Assembly: GCA_900546795.1 (NCBI GenBank)
Contig: UREG01000091.1
Coordinates: 1-5,813 of the forward strand
Direction of reading: 5' to 3'
Origin: an uncultured Veillonellaceae bacterium
GTDB lineage: Bacteria > Bacillota > Negativicutes > Veillonellales > Megasphaeraceae
Length of the DNA stretch: 5,813 nucleotides
In this document: positions 5,156 through 5,813 of the stretch, piece after piece
How positions within the stretch are numbered: position 1 is the stretch's first letter
How the letters are laid out: each line of letters starts with the position of its first letter
The notes under the pieces: generated by a model
The model's input: only the letters and a program-made list of their open reading frames with translations
What the model was told of the DNA's origin: nothing
Databases searched by the model: none
Program-made: the position numbers and the translations under genes

Positions 5156-5202
5156 ATAAACATGATACCCTAATAGACAGAGGGGACGGATAAACATGAT
5201 AC
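5156..5202 (+). repeat. 13-bp direct repeat flanking the mocR ribosome site; possible autoregulatory operator
   Basis: ATAAACATGATAC occurs exactly at 5156-5168 and again at 5190-5202, 34 bases start to start. The second copy contains the mocR start codon; the first reads ATG ATA CCC TAA, a three-codon open frame out of phase with the gene. Known: MocR regulators such as GabR and PdxR bind paired direct repeats near their own or target promoters. A candidate -10 TAAAAT (5152-5157) overlaps the first copy, but no good -35 is seen. A second direct repeat, TTTTAGATA, lies just upstream (5133-5141 and 5145-5153). Confidence 0.55.
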
Positions 5203-5813
5203 TGCAGGCAGATCGGACGAGTTCCGTATCGTTGTACACACAGATATATGAATATTATCGGGAAGAGATTTGTTCCCGCAGGCTTCGGGAAGGGGAGCGG
5301 CTTCCTTCGATCCGGGGGTTGGCGCAGCAGCTTGGCGTAAGCAAGATGACGGTCGAGCAGGCGTTTTACCAGCTGGTCAGCGAAGGGTATATCGTATGCC
5401 ACAACCGCTCCCGCTATCGGGTTGCGCCCATTGCGGAGCTGCCGGCTGTCTTGGAGCCGCAGGCTTCCTATTTGGACAGCGGCGGGGAAAGCGAGCGCCT
5501 GCCGTATGATCTGGCGGCAGGGAATATGGACGAGAGCGTCTTTTCCTTTGCCCTGTGGCGGCGGTATGTCAACCGGGTGTACCGGGAAACTTCATCTTTA
5601 TACGCCTACGGCAGTGAAGAAGGAGAACGTCCGCTGCGCGAAGCGGTGAGCGCCTATGCGCACCGGGTGCGGGGCGTGGCGGTGTCGCCGCAGCAGGTGG
5701 TGATCGGCGCGGGAACGCAGGTTTTGGTGCGGATACTGGCCAGCCTGCTCCGGGAGCGGTATGACCGGATTGCCGTGGAAGATCCGGGATTTGCCTATGG
5801 CAGGGAAATTTTT
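5196..5813 (+). CDS. MocR/PdxR-family transcriptional regulator (GntR helix-turn-helix + aminotransferase-like domain), 3' end outside window
   Basis: The frame stays open from ATG 5196 to the right edge (206 residues of a family usually 450-500 long). The ribosome site AGAGGGG ends 10 bases before the ATG. Residues 11-76 form a GntR winged helix: SLYTQIYEYYREEI (12-25), RLPSIRGLAQQLGVSKMTVEQAF (35-57) and a wing LVSEGYIVCHNRSRYRV (60-76). A linker (77-103) leads into a fold-type-I aminotransferase-like domain: YDLAAGNMDESVFSFALWRR (104-123), YGSEEGERPLREAVSAY (138-154), RGVAVSPQQVVIGAGTQ (159-175) and VEDPGFAY (194-201). The PLP-binding lysine region lies beyond the window. Family members sense pyridoxal phosphate alone or with an amino-acid effector and control vitamin B6, GABA, taurine or transporter genes; the target here is unknown. 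It is divergent from bioB, and the direct repeat at its start suggests self-control. Confidence 0.93.
   Translation, partial: MILQADRTSSVSLYTQIYEYYREEICSRRLREGERLPSIRGLAQQLGVSKMTVEQAFYQLVSEGYIVCHNRSRYRVAPIAELPAVLEPQASYLDSGGESERLPYDLAAGNMDESVFSFALWRRYVNRVYRETSSLYAYGSEEGERPLREAVSAYAHRVRGVAVSPQQVVIGAGTQVLVRILASLLRERYDRIAVEDPGFAYGREIF

Noticed and set aside
4843..5195. A riboswitch (for example cobalamin, TPP or T-box) in the bioB-mocR gap
   Set aside because: I could find none of the conserved core sequences of these classes; the simple dyads and promoters explain the conserved-looking elements better.

Overview
The window looks like ordinary chromosomal DNA from an anaerobic, low-GC-lineage (Firmicutes) bacterium with a moderately GC-rich genome. 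A Negativicutes member such as a Megasphaera or Veillonella relative is my best guess. The reasons are Shine-Dalgarno-led genes, sigma-A type promoters (TTGAC-17-TATACT), A-tract/hairpin/T-tract terminators, an anaerobe-style BioB and a BirA-like biotin operator. The taxonomic guess is inference; there is no rRNA or marker gene here. I see no tRNA, CRISPR array, insertion sequence or phage gene.

Layout, left to right. (1) Bases 2-973, + strand: the 3' part of a periplasmic-binding (BtuF/FepB-like) component of an ABC importer for iron-siderophore, haem or cobalamin; its start lies left of the window. (2) Bases 973-1019: a long bidirectional terminator between converging genes. (3) Bases 1084-2208, - strand: a full-length type-1 glycerate kinase with its own clear promoter. 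(4) Bases 2209-2946: a gene-poor stretch holding a 54-residue membrane miniprotein (2464-2628) with its own extended -10 promoter and a strong terminator. (5) Bases 2947-3612, + strand: a phosphoglycolate-phosphatase-like HAD hydrolase. (6) Bases 3770-3842: two tandem hairpin terminators between converging genes. (7) Bases 3853-4842, - strand: biotin synthase bioB. (8) Bases 4843-5195: a dense regulatory intergenic region. (9) Bases 5196-5813, + strand: the 5' two-fifths or so of a MocR-type (GntR + aminotransferase-like) regulator that runs off the right edge.

Almost every gene is a single transcription unit, with its own promoter or terminator and alternating strands, so there is no evident operon. 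Glycerate kinase and the HAD phosphatase could both act around glycolate/glycerate metabolism, but they sit on opposite strands and are not co-transcribed, so that link is weak. bioB stands alone, without bioA/D/F/W.

The most interesting part is the bioB-mocR divergent region. It contains a near-consensus bioB promoter whose start site falls in an exact TGTAAAC-N15-GTTTACA inverted repeat (BirA-like), and the other half-site of that repeat lies just ahead of the bioB start codon. A separate 14-base-arm interrupted palindrome overlaps the -35 box. Further upstream is a second, perfect-consensus promoter firing the same way into a 13-bp perfect hairpin (candidate small RNA or attenuated leader). 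A 13-bp direct repeat flanks the mocR ribosome-binding site, as expected for an autoregulatory MocR site. None of this proves a new system, but it is more regulatory structure than a lone bioB normally needs.
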